A stretch of 14,827 nucleotides of DNA from Treponema sp. (GCA_031264475.1 JAISEA010000027.1:1-14827); one strand, 5' to 3'; counted from the first letter of the stretch, positions 5,676 through 13,384 are shown. Made by a program: numbers and translations. The notes: generated from the letters alone by a model not told the origin.

Positions 5676-7724
5676 CTAGCTGTGTAAAACTTCCGCTCGT
5701 TCCTCTTCCAAGCTGGCGATCCGCTCGCGCAGAACCGCCTCTCTTTCCACCTTACAACGCGGGCAGGTAAAATGCTCGCCTTTCAGGTATCCGTGTATAG
5801 GACATACGGAAAAGGTCGGGGAAATGGTGTAATACGGGATGCGGTAGTTGTTAGCGATGGTTTTAACCAAATCGCGGCACGTTTGCCAATTTTCAATAGC
5901 CTCGCCCAAAAAGGCGTGGAACACCGTGCCGCCGGTGTAGGCTGTTTGCAGAGACTCCTGCAAGTCGAGCGCGTCAAAAACATCCTCCGTGAGCATGACC
6001 GGTAGTTGTGTGGAATTCGTGTAGTAAGGCTCGTCCGTTCCCGCGGTGATAATATCCGGAAATTGTACCTTGTCGTGCTTGGCAAGCCGATAAGACGTGG
6101 ACTCCGCAGGAGTCGCCTCAAGGTTGAAAAGCTCGTTAGTTTCTTCCTGAAAGTCCGACAGTTTGTCCCGCATGAAGTCAAGCACGGCAAGACTGAACGT
6201 CCGCCCCTTCTCTGTGTTAATATTAACGTCGCTTCCCAAGAAGTTTTGCAGACATTCGTTCATGCCCACAAGTCCAATGGTGTTGAAATGGTTGCCAAGC
6301 TGTTTCAGGTAACGCTTGGTGTAAGGGAAGAGTCCGCTTTCCAAGAGCCGATTCACCAACTTCCGCTTAATCGAAAGACTCTCCTTCGCCAGCCTCATTA
6401 AATGCTCAAGGCGTTTGTAAAAGTCCTTCTCGTTCTTCGCAAGGTAGCCGATACGCGGGAGGTTGATGGTAACAACGCCGATAGAACCGGTGAGTTCATC
6501 TGATCCGAAAAGCCCGCCCCCGCGTTTGCGGAGTTCCCGCTTGTCTAAGCGCAGTCTGCAACACATACTCCGTACATCCCCCGGATTAAGGTCTGAATTA
6601 ACAAAGTTCTGGAAATACGGGGTGCCGTAACGCGCGGTCATCTCAAAGAGCAAGCGGGCGTTTTCGCTGTCCCAGTCAAAGTCTGGGGTAATGTTGTAGG
6701 TTGGGATTGGGTACTGGAAACCGCGCCCTTCCGCATCCCCTTCAAGCATAAGCTCGATGAACAGACGATTCACCCTGTCCATCTCATGCTTGCAGTCTCC
6801 ATAAGTAAAGTCCATTTCTTTTCCACCCACGACCGCCTTCATGTCCTTGACGTCTTCAGGACAGGTCCAATCCAGCGTGATGTTGGTGAACGGCGCTTGA
6901 CTTCCCCATCTGCTCGGCGTATTCACCCCGAACACAAAACTCTGTAGGCACTGCTTTACCTCTTTGTCCTTCAAATTATCGGCGCGCACAAAAGGCGCGA
7001 TGTAAGTATCAAAGGACGAAAAAGCCTGCGCTCCCGCCCATTCGTTCTGAAGGCAGCCTAAGAAGTTGACCGCCTGTTGCATCAAGGTTGAAAGGTGTTT
7101 CGCCGGCTTGCTGGTGATTTTATCCGCAACCCCGCCCAGCCCTTCGGCGATGAGTTGCCGCAGAGACCAACCGGCGCAGTACCCGGAAAACATAGATAGA
7201 TCGTGAATGTGAAAATCCGCATTACGGTGCGCCGACGCTATTTCCGGCGTGTATACGTTTTTAAGCCAGTAGTTCGCGGTGATGGTACCAGAATTATGCA
7301 GAATCAAGCCGCCCAACGAATAGTTGACGTTGGCGTTCTCATTGACCCGCCAGTCTTCCTGCCTCAAATAGCCGTCCATCGTAGAATCAATATCCAACAT
7401 AAGCCCTTTTACATCTCGTATTGCTTCATGTTTGGCGCGGTAAAGGATGTACGCCTTTGCCACCGCGACTTCCTTTGCCTCAATGAGGGCGTTCTCAACC
7501 AAGTCTTGAATTTCTTCAATAGCCGGAATCGAACTGAGATGACGGCTCTCCATTAACTTGTCGATTGCTTCTTCAACGCGGGCGGTAATCGCCTCTATGC
7601 TATCCGTTCTTTTGTCGGCGAATTCCCTCCCTACTGCCACAAACGCCTTAGTTATAGCATTCTTTATTTTATCGCGGTCATAGGTTTCAATTTCCCCAGA
7701 CCGCTTAACCACGTGTTTTATCAT
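5676..7724 (-). CDS. nrdD: Anaerobic (class III) ribonucleoside-triphosphate reductase, large subunit lacking the glycyl radical tail
   Basis: NrdD reduces ribonucleotides to deoxyribonucleotides without oxygen by glycyl/thiyl radical chemistry. Residues 2-100 are an ATP-cone (KHVVKRSGEIETYDRDKI...AKAYILYR). The barrel follows, with HDLSMFSGYCAGW at 174-186 (C183 in the position of the second catalytic cysteine), NSDLNPGDVRSMCCRL at 376-391 (the thiyl cysteine is C388 or C389) and GGGLFG...GSIGVVTINLPR at 402-424. The C-terminal zinc site is C641-x2-H644 ... C654-x2-C657, with histidine at one position. The protein then ends in a charged helix (ERIASLEEERAEV) and stops at 682 without the RVxGY segment, which the next gene encodes. 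The start has GAGGAG at good spacing. It is 57 bp downstream of nrdR and in the same operon. No nrdG activase gene is present here. Confidence 0.95.
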   Translation of the reverse strand: MIKHVVKRSGEIETYDRDKIKNAITKAFVAVGREFADKRTDSIEAITARVEEAIDKLMESRHLSSIPAIEEIQDLVENALIEAKEVAVAKAYILYRAKHEAIRDVKGLMLDIDSTMDGYLRQEDWRVNENANVNYSLGGLILHNSGTITANYWLKNVYTPEIASAHRNADFHIHDLSMFSGYCAGWSLRQLIAEGLGGVADKITSKPAKHLSTLMQQAVNFLGCLQNEWAGAQAFSSFDTYIAPFVRADNLKDKEVKQCLQSFVFGVNTPSRWGSQAPFTNITLDWTCPEDVKDMKAVVGGKEMDFTYGDCKHEMDRVNRLFIELMLEGDAEGRGFQYPIPTYNITPDFDWDSENARLLFEMTARYGTPYFQNFVNSDLNPGDVRSMCCRLRLDKRELRKRGGGLFGSDELTGSIGVVTINLPRIGYLAKNEKDFYKRLEHLMRLAKESLSIKRKLVNRLLESGLFPYTKRYLKQLGNHFNTIGLVGMNECLQNFLGSDVNINTEKGRTFSLAVLDFMRDKLSDFQEETNELFNLEATPAESTSYRLAKHDKVQFPDIITAGTDEPYYTNSTQLPVMLTEDVFDALDLQESLQTAYTGGTVFHAFLGEAIENWQTCRDLVKTIANNYRIPYYTISPTFSVCPIHGYLKGEHFTCPRCKVEREAVLRERIASLEEERAEVLHS

Positions 7725-7781
7725 TTTCTCCTCTAATATTATGAAAACTAGGACGCGCTTATAAAGCCTTTGATAGACTTT

Positions 7782-8270
7782 CTAACAACGCCGACCCATA
7801 TCCCCGTTCTCTATTTCCTTCCCTAATTTCTGTATCTCTACGACAAATTCGTCTATGGTTTCAAAACGGCGGTATACAGAAGCGAAGCGGATATAGGCTA
7901 CTTTGTCCAGCTCGTTCAGCTTCTCCATCACCAAGTCGCCTATGGCGCTTGCCATTATCTCGTTGCTTGCCTTGCCTATCATTGCGGCCGCATCTTCGAC
8001 CTCGTTCACGAGACTTTCAATATTCATTTGAGACACCGGACGTTTTTCCACCGCCCTCTGAACCCCACGCTCGATTTTAACCCGCTCAAAAGGTTCGCGC
8101 CTACCGTCTTTCTTAATAACCATAAACGGCTTGATGTCAATCCTTTCGTAACTGGTAAATCTGAATCCACAACTCAAACATTCTCGTCGTCGGCGCACCG
8201 CGTCTCCAGCCGCCAGTGTGCGCGAGTTTGTTACTTTATCATCAAGACTGCCGCAATTCGGACATCGCAT
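7782..8270 (-). CDS. nrdR: Transcriptional repressor NrdR
   Basis: NrdR senses ATP/dATP through an ATP-cone and represses ribonucleotide reductase genes by binding paired 16-bp boxes. This 162-residue protein begins MRCPNCG and has the expected zinc ribbon, C3-x2-C6 and C31-x2-C34, with the DNA-contact arginine run AVRRRREC at 24-31. The ATP-cone spans about 46-138 (KPFMVIKKDGRREPFERVKI...). Length is slightly over the usual 150-160. GGAGGA lies 5-6 nt before the ATG at 8270, which excludes the five-residue-longer start at 8285. It is the first gene of the operon. Two NrdR-like boxes lie in its own promoter, so autoregulation together with nrdD is likely. Confidence 0.96.
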   Translation of the reverse strand: MRCPNCGSLDDKVTNSRTLAAGDAVRRRRECLSCGFRFTSYERIDIKPFMVIKKDGRREPFERVKIERGVQRAVEKRPVSQMNIESLVNEVEDAAAMIGKASNEIMASAIGDLVMEKLNELDKVAYIRFASVYRRFETIDEFVVEIQKLGKEIENGDMGRRC

Positions 8271-8319
8271 AACTTCCTCCTCCAAATCTTTGTCTTATAA
8301 AGAAATATTGCTATAACGT

Positions 8320-8376
8320 CTACAATATGTAGTGTTTTTACAAATCTCTCCCGATTGAATATAGTATATATAGTAT
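8320..8376 (-). promoter_or_regulatory. Two putative NrdR boxes upstream of nrdR-nrdD
   Basis: On the minus strand, ACACTACATATTGTAG (8335-8320) matches about 13 of 16 positions of the published NrdR box acaCwAtATaTwGtgt, and ATACTATATATACTAT (8376-8361) matches about 12. Their centres are 41 bp apart, close to four helical turns; 31-32 bp is more common. The upstream box covers the -10 hexamer, and the downstream box lies just after the likely transcription start. Confidence 0.6.
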
Positions 8377-8391
8377 CATATTTTTATGCAA
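8363..8391 (-). promoter_or_regulatory. Putative promoter of the nrdR-nrdD operon
   Basis: TTGCAT (8391-8386), a 17-bp spacer and TATACT (8368-8363) read leftward. Transcription would start near 8356, giving a leader of about 85 nt with a proper ribosome site. The -10 lies inside one NrdR box, as expected for repression. Confidence 0.55.
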
Positions 8392-8408
8392 GAGGTTTTG
8401 ACGCTTTT

Positions 8409-8436
8409 TTGAAAAAATATTGATGTATTGCATAAT
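8409..8436 (+). promoter_or_regulatory. Possible promoter of the 8524 lipoprotein gene
   Basis: TTGAAA (8409-8414), a 16-bp spacer and CATAAT (8431-8436) precede the gene by about 88 bp. An alternative -35, TTGACG, lies at 8398-8403. It is divergent from the nrdR promoter with only about 20 bp between the -35 boxes. Confidence 0.35.
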
Positions 8437-8523
8437 ATCAATCCTATGGCATCCATTTATACGAAACATCTCTTGCATAATTTTCTAAAAGGAAGTATAC
8501 TTAAGAAGTATGGAGGAATTATT

Positions 8524-9219
8524 ATGAAGAACATAATACCTTTTCTTTGCGCGCTAACTGTATTTGGTTTTTCCGGATGCGGGCGTTCTGCAAAGATAGA
8601 CTATCGGATGAACGTTGCCGGACCAGACAACGGGAATTATTTCAATTGGAGCGCGGGAAGCGCGACGGTACAAGATGGCTTTGACCCATCTGCGCCAGGA
8701 GAGAACGGAACTACCGGTGCGAGTAGAGCCAAGTCTACCACTCGCTTCGACGCGGCTGTTACCTATGACATCCCCTCAAACGCGGCGAAACACACAGGTT
8801 ACGCTCTGCCAGGAGGGTTGCGTGGGCTGTTTCTCTACCCGGTTGCGTCGGACGACACCCGCACCAACGACCAGTTGTCTGTAACGGCAAACGGTAAGGA
8901 GCTGACCATCCACTATGTTCACCGCGACTCCGCGTATGAAATCAAGACTGATGCGGCGGGTAAACTAGATGTAACCACAGCCGTTAAAGTCGCGCGGGGC
9001 GTCTGCTCAACGGAAGATCAGCACACATTCACTTTGAAGCCGGAGTTCTCCAAAACAGGCTCTGCATCGTCTAATATGGGCGACTTTGACTGGACAAAGG
9101 CGGTATTTACACCTGAGAAATTCAGCGACAATGCAACACGCCACTATACAGGTTCTCTTGACACTGAATTTGCCGGCAACATCCTCACCATTAAAGGGTC
9201 ACTTAAAGAAGTGAAGTGA
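8524..9219 (+). CDS. Predicted lipoprotein of unknown function
   Basis: This is a 231-residue protein. The N-terminus [20 protein letters not shown] has a lysine, a hydrophobic run and a spirochaete-type lipobox FSGC with the acylated cysteine at 19, so the mature protein should be membrane-anchored and face the periplasm or cell surface. The rest is polar and rich in beta-forming residues, with segments such as [32 protein letters not shown] and a C-terminal [16 protein letters not shown] recognise no family. The start is fixed by GGAGG 8 nt upstream at 8513-8517, so the longer frame from 8428 is rejected. It is a single-gene unit, divergent from nrdR. Its last 17 bp overlap the end of the convergent rnhA. 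Confidence 0.8.
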   Translation: MKNIIPFLCALTVFGFSGCGRSAKIDYRMNVAGPDNGNYFNWSAGSATVQDGFDPSAPGENGTTGASRAKSTTRFDAAVTYDIPSNAAKHTGYALPGGLRGLFLYPVASDDTRTNDQLSVTANGKELTIHYVHRDSAYEIKTDAAGKLDVTTAVKVARGVCSTEDQHTFTLKPEFSKTGSASSNMGDFDWTKAVFTPEKFSDNATRHYTGSLDTEFAGNILTIKGSLKEVK

Positions 9220-9652
9220 TAGCCACCTGGGTCATAGCATCGCATTTTTCGTTGAAAATATTGCCTGCATGACCGCGTACCCACATCCATTCGACAGAAA
9301 GTGAAAAGCCGTCAAGTCGTTGCCAAAGGTCTTTATTTTTTACTGGCGTCTTGGCGGCTGTAATCCATCCATTTTTTTTCCATGTATATATCCATGAAGT
9401 TATACCCTGACGGACGTATTGTGAATCCGTGAAAACAACAGAGTCCAGGGACTTGTTATCGGAGATCATAACAGACACGGCTTCTAAAGCGTTTATTACG
9501 GCGAGAAGTTCCATGCGGTTATTTGTAGTGTTTTTCTCCCCTCCGTATTTTTCCGCGACTATACATTCAGATTCATCGAGTATGATATACGCCCATCCAC
9601 CTGGTCCTGGATTTCCGTGACATCCGCCGTCCGTATAAATACTTATTCGCAT
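9203..9652 (-). CDS. rnhA: Ribonuclease HI
   Basis: RNase HI cleaves the RNA strand of RNA-DNA hybrids, removing primers and R-loops. This 149-residue protein is of normal length. The metal-binding residues are visible in their motifs: D8 in [18 protein letters not shown]48 in [10 protein letters not shown]76 in VVFTDSQYV and D138 in NEKCDAM. The flexible-loop histidine is H128 in VRGHAGN. Residues 87-107, with WKKNGW, correspond to the basic handle region that grips the hybrid. The start codon overlaps the last 10 bp of gltX and there is no separate ribosome site, so translation is probably coupled to gltX. The 3' end overlaps the convergent lipoprotein gene by 17 bp. Confidence 0.95.
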   Translation of the reverse strand: MRISIYTDGGCHGNPGPGGWAYIILDESECIVAEKYGGEKNTTNNRMELLAVINALEAVSVMISDNKSLDSVVFTDSQYVRQGITSWIYTWKKNGWITAAKTPVKNKDLWQRLDGFSLSVEWMWVRGHAGNIFNEKCDAMTQVAITSLL

Positions 9653-11115
9653 AACGCCGCCTTTAGGAAGGATAGAGATTTCTCCACCCGTGCAAGAGCC
9701 TTTTCTTCGCCAAGCAGACGGAGGCTACCAAGGAGCGGTGGGCTCACCCGCGCGCCGGTGATTGCCACGCGGAGGGGCATCATCAGATCCCCGATTTTTA
9801 CACCGGCACCAGCCGCGACTTTCTCTGCTTTTTCTTTGAAGAAAGCTTCCGCTTCTTCATCGTTTTTTGGGTACAAGGCAGATGCAAGGGGCTTGCCTAG
9901 TTCCAGCAGTTCCACAGTCTTGGCAAGATCAGCCTTTTTGGGGAAGAACTCGGACGGTTCGGGCAAAGGCGGCTCTTCAAACAAGTAAGCGATCTTTGAT
10001 GGAATCTCCGACAAAAGCGAGACTCTCTCTTTTATAAGAGCCATTGCGCTGGTGAAAAGCGCCGAGTTTTCTTTTAATAACCTCTCGCAATAAGGCAGGG
10101 CAAGCTCTGCGAGTTCCTCATTGGTTTTCGTCCTTATATACAATCCATTGAACCAGTCGAGTTTCTTGTAATCAAAAACAGCCGGCGCCTTGTTGAGCTT
10201 ATCAATAGCAAACGAGGCGACAAACTCTTCGAGTGTATAAACGTCCTTGCCTTCCTCGTAAGAAGCGCCTAACAGCGCGGTGTAATTCAACAACGCTTCA
10301 GGCAGGTAGCCTTGCCGTCGAAACTCGTCGATGCTTGTTGCGCCATGTCGTTTACTCAATTTCTTGCCATCGCTTCCCATGACCATAGGCAGGTGGCAAA
10401 ACTGCGGCATATTCCAGCCGAAGCTTTCGTAGATTATTGCGTGTAACGGTGTTGAGGGGAGCCATTCTTGGGCGCGGAGTACGTGGGTTATATCCATGAG
10501 GTGGTCGTCAACTACGTTCGCCAGATGGTATGTGGGAAATCCATCTGATTTGAGTAGGACAGGATCGGGGTTCACATCCTCGTTCTTCCATTCTATATCG
10601 CCTAGAAGGTGATCGTGAAAGCGGGTAGACTGTCCCAGGGGGATTTTTAGCCTGACGACGTATGGTTCACCGGATTGTACCCGCGACTTGGCGGAGTCTG
10701 TGGGGATATTGCGGCAGAGTCTATCGTAGCCTGTTTCGCCTGAATGGGTTGCCTCTCGTTCTTTTCTCAGACTTTCGAGTCTTTCGGCGGAGCAGAAGCA
10801 GTAATAAGCTTTGTCTTTGTCGAGTAATTCTTGGGCGGCTTTCTGGTAAAATGCGGTGCGTTGTGATTGAATATAGGGTTCATAAAGCCCACCTATGTCT
10901 GGTCCTTCGTCCCAATGTAATCCGAGCCATTGGAATGTATCAAACAAGTTTTGAACAAATGCGGGGTCAGACCGTGCGCGGTCTGTATCTTCCATCCGCA
11001 AGATAAAAGCGCCGCCCTGAGATTTTGCGAAGAGGTAGTTGAACAATGCTGTCCGTATTCCTCCGATATGCTGTAATCCTGTGGGGCTTGGCGCGTAACG
11101 AGTTCTTATTTTCAT
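9643..11115 (-). CDS. gltX: Glutamyl-tRNA synthetase
   Basis: This class I aminoacyl-tRNA synthetase charges tRNA-Glu. The 490-residue protein begins [19 protein letters not shown], with the HIGH-type signature at 16-19. The second ATP-binding signature KLSKR is at 252-256, after [19 protein letters not shown] at 105-108 is a zinc-ribbon remnant of the connective domain. [10 protein letters not shown] at 216-225 is the conserved segment before the KMSKS loop. The anticodon-binding helical domain fills the C-terminal third. Whether it also charges tRNA-Gln cannot be seen here. No Shine-Dalgarno site precedes the ATG at 11115; a promoter-like -10 ends 7 nt upstream, which suggests a leaderless mRNA. 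rnhA follows with a 10-bp overlap. Confidence 0.96.
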   Translation of the reverse strand: MKIRTRYAPSPTGLQHIGGIRTALFNYLFAKSQGGAFILRMEDTDRARSDPAFVQNLFDTFQWLGLHWDEGPDIGGLYEPYIQSQRTAFYQKAAQELLDKDKAYYCFCSAERLESLRKEREATHSGETGYDRLCRNIPTDSAKSRVQSGEPYVVRLKIPLGQSTRFHDHLLGDIEWKNEDVNPDPVLLKSDGFPTYHLANVVDDHLMDITHVLRAQEWLPSTPLHAIIYESFGWNMPQFCHLPMVMGSDGKKLSKRHGATSIDEFRRQGYLPEALLNYTALLGASYEEGKDVYTLEEFVASFAIDKLNKAPAVFDYKKLDWFNGLYIRTKTNEELAELALPYCERLLKENSALFTSAMALIKERVSLLSEIPSKIAYLFEEPPLPEPSEFFPKKADLAKTVELLELGKPLASALYPKNDEEAEAFFKEKAEKVAAGAGVKIGDLMMPLRVAITGARVSPPLLGSLRLLGEEKALARVEKSLSFLKAALCE

Positions 11116-11122
11116 GAAGATA

Positions 11123-11151
11123 AAGATAGCGTAAACGGGCTAAATGTTCAA
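11123..11151 (-). promoter_or_regulatory. Putative leaderless promoter of gltX-rnhA
   Basis: Reading leftward, TTGAAC (11151-11146), a 17-bp spacer and TATCTT (11128-11123) leave only 7 nt before the ATG. This matches the geometry at rlmB and the NfnA-like gene. Confidence 0.45.
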
Positions 11152-11177
11152 CGGGCAAGTGGAGTCTACTCAATAGG

Positions 11178-11304
11178 AGGGGGGCGCGTCTTTCCCTAAA
11201 CGGAGGGAAGGCACACAGTCGCCCTTGTGGTGCGCCCCCCTGTCTCCAGCCCGCCCCCGCGTGGCGGGTTTAAAAGGGGCGGTCTTCCGCCACCCCCCCA
11301 AAAA
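11178..11304 (+). repeat. GC-rich snap-back element, copy B
   Basis: The perfect 10-bp arms AGGGGGGCGC (11178-11187) and GCGCCCCCCT (11232-11241) enclose an inner TTCCCT/AGGGAA stem. Then come CTCCAG, a hairpin CCCGCC-N6-GGCGGG and GGTCTTCCGCCACCCCCCCAAAAA. The flanks match copy A at 4342-4446, but the inner hairpin has a different sequence. Confidence 0.8.
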
Positions 11305-11310
11305 CCCGGC

Positions 11311-11490
11311 GGTGTCAGTCATCGCCTTAACCCCGCCGTTACGTGGTGTCAGACACCGCCGCCTAACCGCCCCGTTGCGTGATGTCAGTCACCGCCGTCA
11401 ACCTCGCCCGTTGCGTGATGTCAGTCACCGTCGCCTAATCCCGCCGTTGTGTGGTGTCAGAGACCCTGCCTTCGGTGTCAGACATTTTTG
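11311..11490 (+). repeat. Short tandem array of 34-36-bp units containing GRTGTCAGWCACCG
   Basis: Four units start at 11311, 11345, 11381 and 11417, followed by two truncated ones at 11453 and 11474. Each starts GRTGTCAG(A/T)CA and ends CCCGCCGTTRYGT or a close variant. The second unit carries the palindromic GGTGTCAGACACC form seen elsewhere in the window. The surrounding stretch 11116-11638 has no gene I can support. Confidence 0.85.
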
Positions 11491-11507
11491 ATGAGGCAAT
11501 GCGTGCC

Positions 11508-11536
11508 TTGCAAAAAACAACAAACTATGCTATGCT
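11508..11536 (+). promoter_or_regulatory. Possible promoter of the phase-variable envelope operon
   Basis: TTGCAA (11508-11513), a 17-bp spacer and TATGCT (11531-11536) lie about 100 bp ahead of the ATG at 11639. Both hexamers are imperfect, so support is moderate. Confidence 0.35.
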
Positions 11537-11638
11537 TGAAACCGTCCCTGAAAAGAAGCGCGGTTTCAAGCGCAACTTCCAGAGGCGCCGCCTCCGTAGC
11601 GAGGCGTATTTTAACAACACCTCCAAAGGAGGCTTTTT
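11534..11638 (+). promoter_or_regulatory. Structured leader with the Shine-Dalgarno sequence inside a hairpin
   Basis: Three consecutive stem-loops precede the ATG at 11639: GCTTGAAACCG (11534-11544) with CGGTTTCAAGC (11561-11571), a perfect 11-bp pair; CGCCTC-N6-GAGGCG near 11590-11607; and CCTCC-AAA-GGAGG near 11620-11632. The last stem contains the AAAGGAGG ribosome site, 6-7 nt before the ATG, so folding would block initiation. The third hairpin followed by TTTTT could also terminate transcription weakly. Confidence 0.55.
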
Positions 11639-13374
11639 ATGTATAAATCAGTTTCCTCTTTGGTCCCCCCCCCCCGCAGCTGTTACATATAGGGCGTTTT
11701 TTCTGTAGTATCCTCCTTCTTCTTTTCGCTCTGACTCCTGTAGGCGCCGCAGGTGCCGCAGACGCACAGACTAACGCCGCAGGTGCCGCAGACGCACAGG
11801 CGAAGGACACGCTCGCCATCCTCCCCTTCACCGGAGCGCAGGAAACGGACGGCGAGACCATCGCGGAACTCTTCTCCTTTCAGAAAGACCTGACTGCTGT
11901 CTTTTACCCGGTGCCGCGCACCCGCATCGCCCACGCTATAAGCAATGAGCAGAAATTCCAGATGGGGTCCGGCATGACTGACCCTGACACCATAGCCGCT
12001 CTCGGTAAGCAGTTGGGCGCGACCTATGTGCTCGCCGGAACTATCACCAAGCTAGGTAACCAGAACTTGCTGGTTGTTGCCATACTGCACACGGAAAGCC
12101 TCCAGCAGATAGCGGGGGACATTCAGACCTACAACACCATCACGGACATAGAAGGTAAGCTGCCCGCTATATCTCAGAATATCGCCGCAGCTGTCGGTAT
12201 GGATACCTCGCTCCTGTCCCGGCTCGCGCTTCCTCCATTGCAGTTGCTGGACGGGGCGGACAGCAGCGAAGCAGACGTGCTGGCGCAGATACTGGCGGTA
12301 CACCTGATACAGAGCGGCAAATACGCGGTGTATCCACGCACCAAGAGCCTTGAGCAGGTACTGGATGAATACAAGTATGAGTTTAGCGGGCATACGGCTG
12401 ACGTGTACCTGCCTAATATAGGGAAGGCGACTAACCCGCGTCTCGTGCTGTCCGTAACGGCGCGGGTCTGGGGCAGTGGCAATAAGTTCAACGCGGCGGT
12501 CATCAACCTTGAGACCGGGGTGCAGGTAGCCGGGGACACCGTGAATTATCAGAGCCTCAACGACGGCATGGACGCAATGGAAGATCTCGCGCTGAAGCTT
12601 ACCGACATGGAGAAAGCGACGATTGTCAAGGCGGCACGAAAGAAGCAGGCGGCGGCAGAAGAAACGGCGAGGAAAAAGCAGGCGGCGGCTGCGGAGGCGG
12701 AACGTAAGCGGCAGGAAGCGGTAGAAGCGGCGAGGAAAAAGCAGGAAGCTACTGCGGAGGCGGCGCGAAAACGACAGGAAGCGGTAGAAGAAACGGCGCG
12801 GAAGAAGGCGGCTACTGTTGCGGAGGCGGAACGGAAGCGACAGGCGGCGGAAGCGGAGACAGAGCGAAAACAGGCGGAGGCGAAACAGAAATGGGAGAGT
12901 TTATCGAAAGAACATTATCCTCTTTCCTACTGTAGCGTGAGTCTGAATGTAGGCTCCACGTTTACAACGCCGGGTTTAACCATAAGTCCCGCTATAACCA
13001 TCCCTGTTGTTGCGGTCGGCTATTTTGATCTGGGTTGCGACTTCGGCTTTATTAGCAGCGCCGATTATATCAAAGACTTGTCCTATAACTCATACTACCC
13101 CTACATACGGGCGAGCGCGTTTATACCTTTCGATGATGATGATTATTATCTTGCCAGCAAGTTCGGTTTCCACATCGGACTTGGCTACGGCTGTATGATA
13201 GCCGTCTATAAATTCGGCGACTATGACAGCCACGTGGTGGTTTCCGCCTTTGATGTCGCCGCAGGCTTCTTGTTCATTAACGCCATTGATCTGAGTTATT
13301 CAGTGCGGGTAAGCGCCAAAAGCGTTAATCATAAACTTTCCATAGGCTTGGTCTATAGATTTGGAAAAGAATAA
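11639..13374 (+). CDS. Secreted coiled-coil envelope protein, out of frame at a poly-C tract (probable phase-variable gene)
   Basis: AAAGGAGG and an ATG at 11639 open a frame that stops at 11690-11692. An uninterrupted second frame runs from 11647 to 13374 with no ATG, GTG or TTG before GTG 11911, which would start inside a domain. The 11-C run at 11665-11675 joins them: one extra C (or two fewer) gives a continuous protein of about 578 residues. Numbered on that reading, 21-43 is a signal peptide (FFCSILLLLFALTPVGAAGA). Residues 50-200 resemble the spirochaete LpoB/TolB-N-like family (LAILPFTG...PRTRIAHAI...IAALGKQLGATYVLAGTI). Residues 332-418 form a charged coiled coil of 11-residue repeats. 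Residues 425-578 are aromatic, glycine-rich and beta-strand-like, ending in LVYRFGKE. A lipoprotein gene follows 10 bp later. A sequencing error in the homopolymer is the main alternative. Confidence 0.75.
11665..11675 (+). repeat. Poly-C tract of 11 bases near the 5' end of the coding region
   Basis: Eleven consecutive cytosines follow codon 8 of the reading frame opened at 11639. With 11 Cs the frame ends after 17 codons. With 12 or 9 it continues into the signal peptide and the full protein. Tracts like this are classical slipped-strand mispairing sites. Confidence 0.9.
12632..12893 (+). repeat. 33-bp coding repeats specifying an 11-residue coiled-coil motif
   Basis: About eight in-frame units encode A/E-RK-K/R-Q-A/E-A..E-A/E-T/A. 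The usual length is 11 residues, with one 10-residue unit and a trailing partial one. The DNA is GCG/GAA-rich and close to repetitive, so copy number could vary. The protein segment would form a long basic/acidic helix linking the periplasmic domain to the beta-rich C-terminus. Confidence 0.85.
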
Positions 13375-13384
13375 GGAGGAGAAT

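Noticed and set aside
5783..6190. Long frames on either strand inside nrdD, rlmB and gltX
   Set aside because: These are shadows of strongly conserved genes, without ribosome sites or family signatures.
11451..11708. 85-residue frame MVSETLPSVSDIF... upstream of the envelope gene
   Set aside because: It starts in the 36-bp array, crosses the leader hairpins and the poly-C tract, and lacks a ribosome site. It overlaps the better-supported start at 11639.
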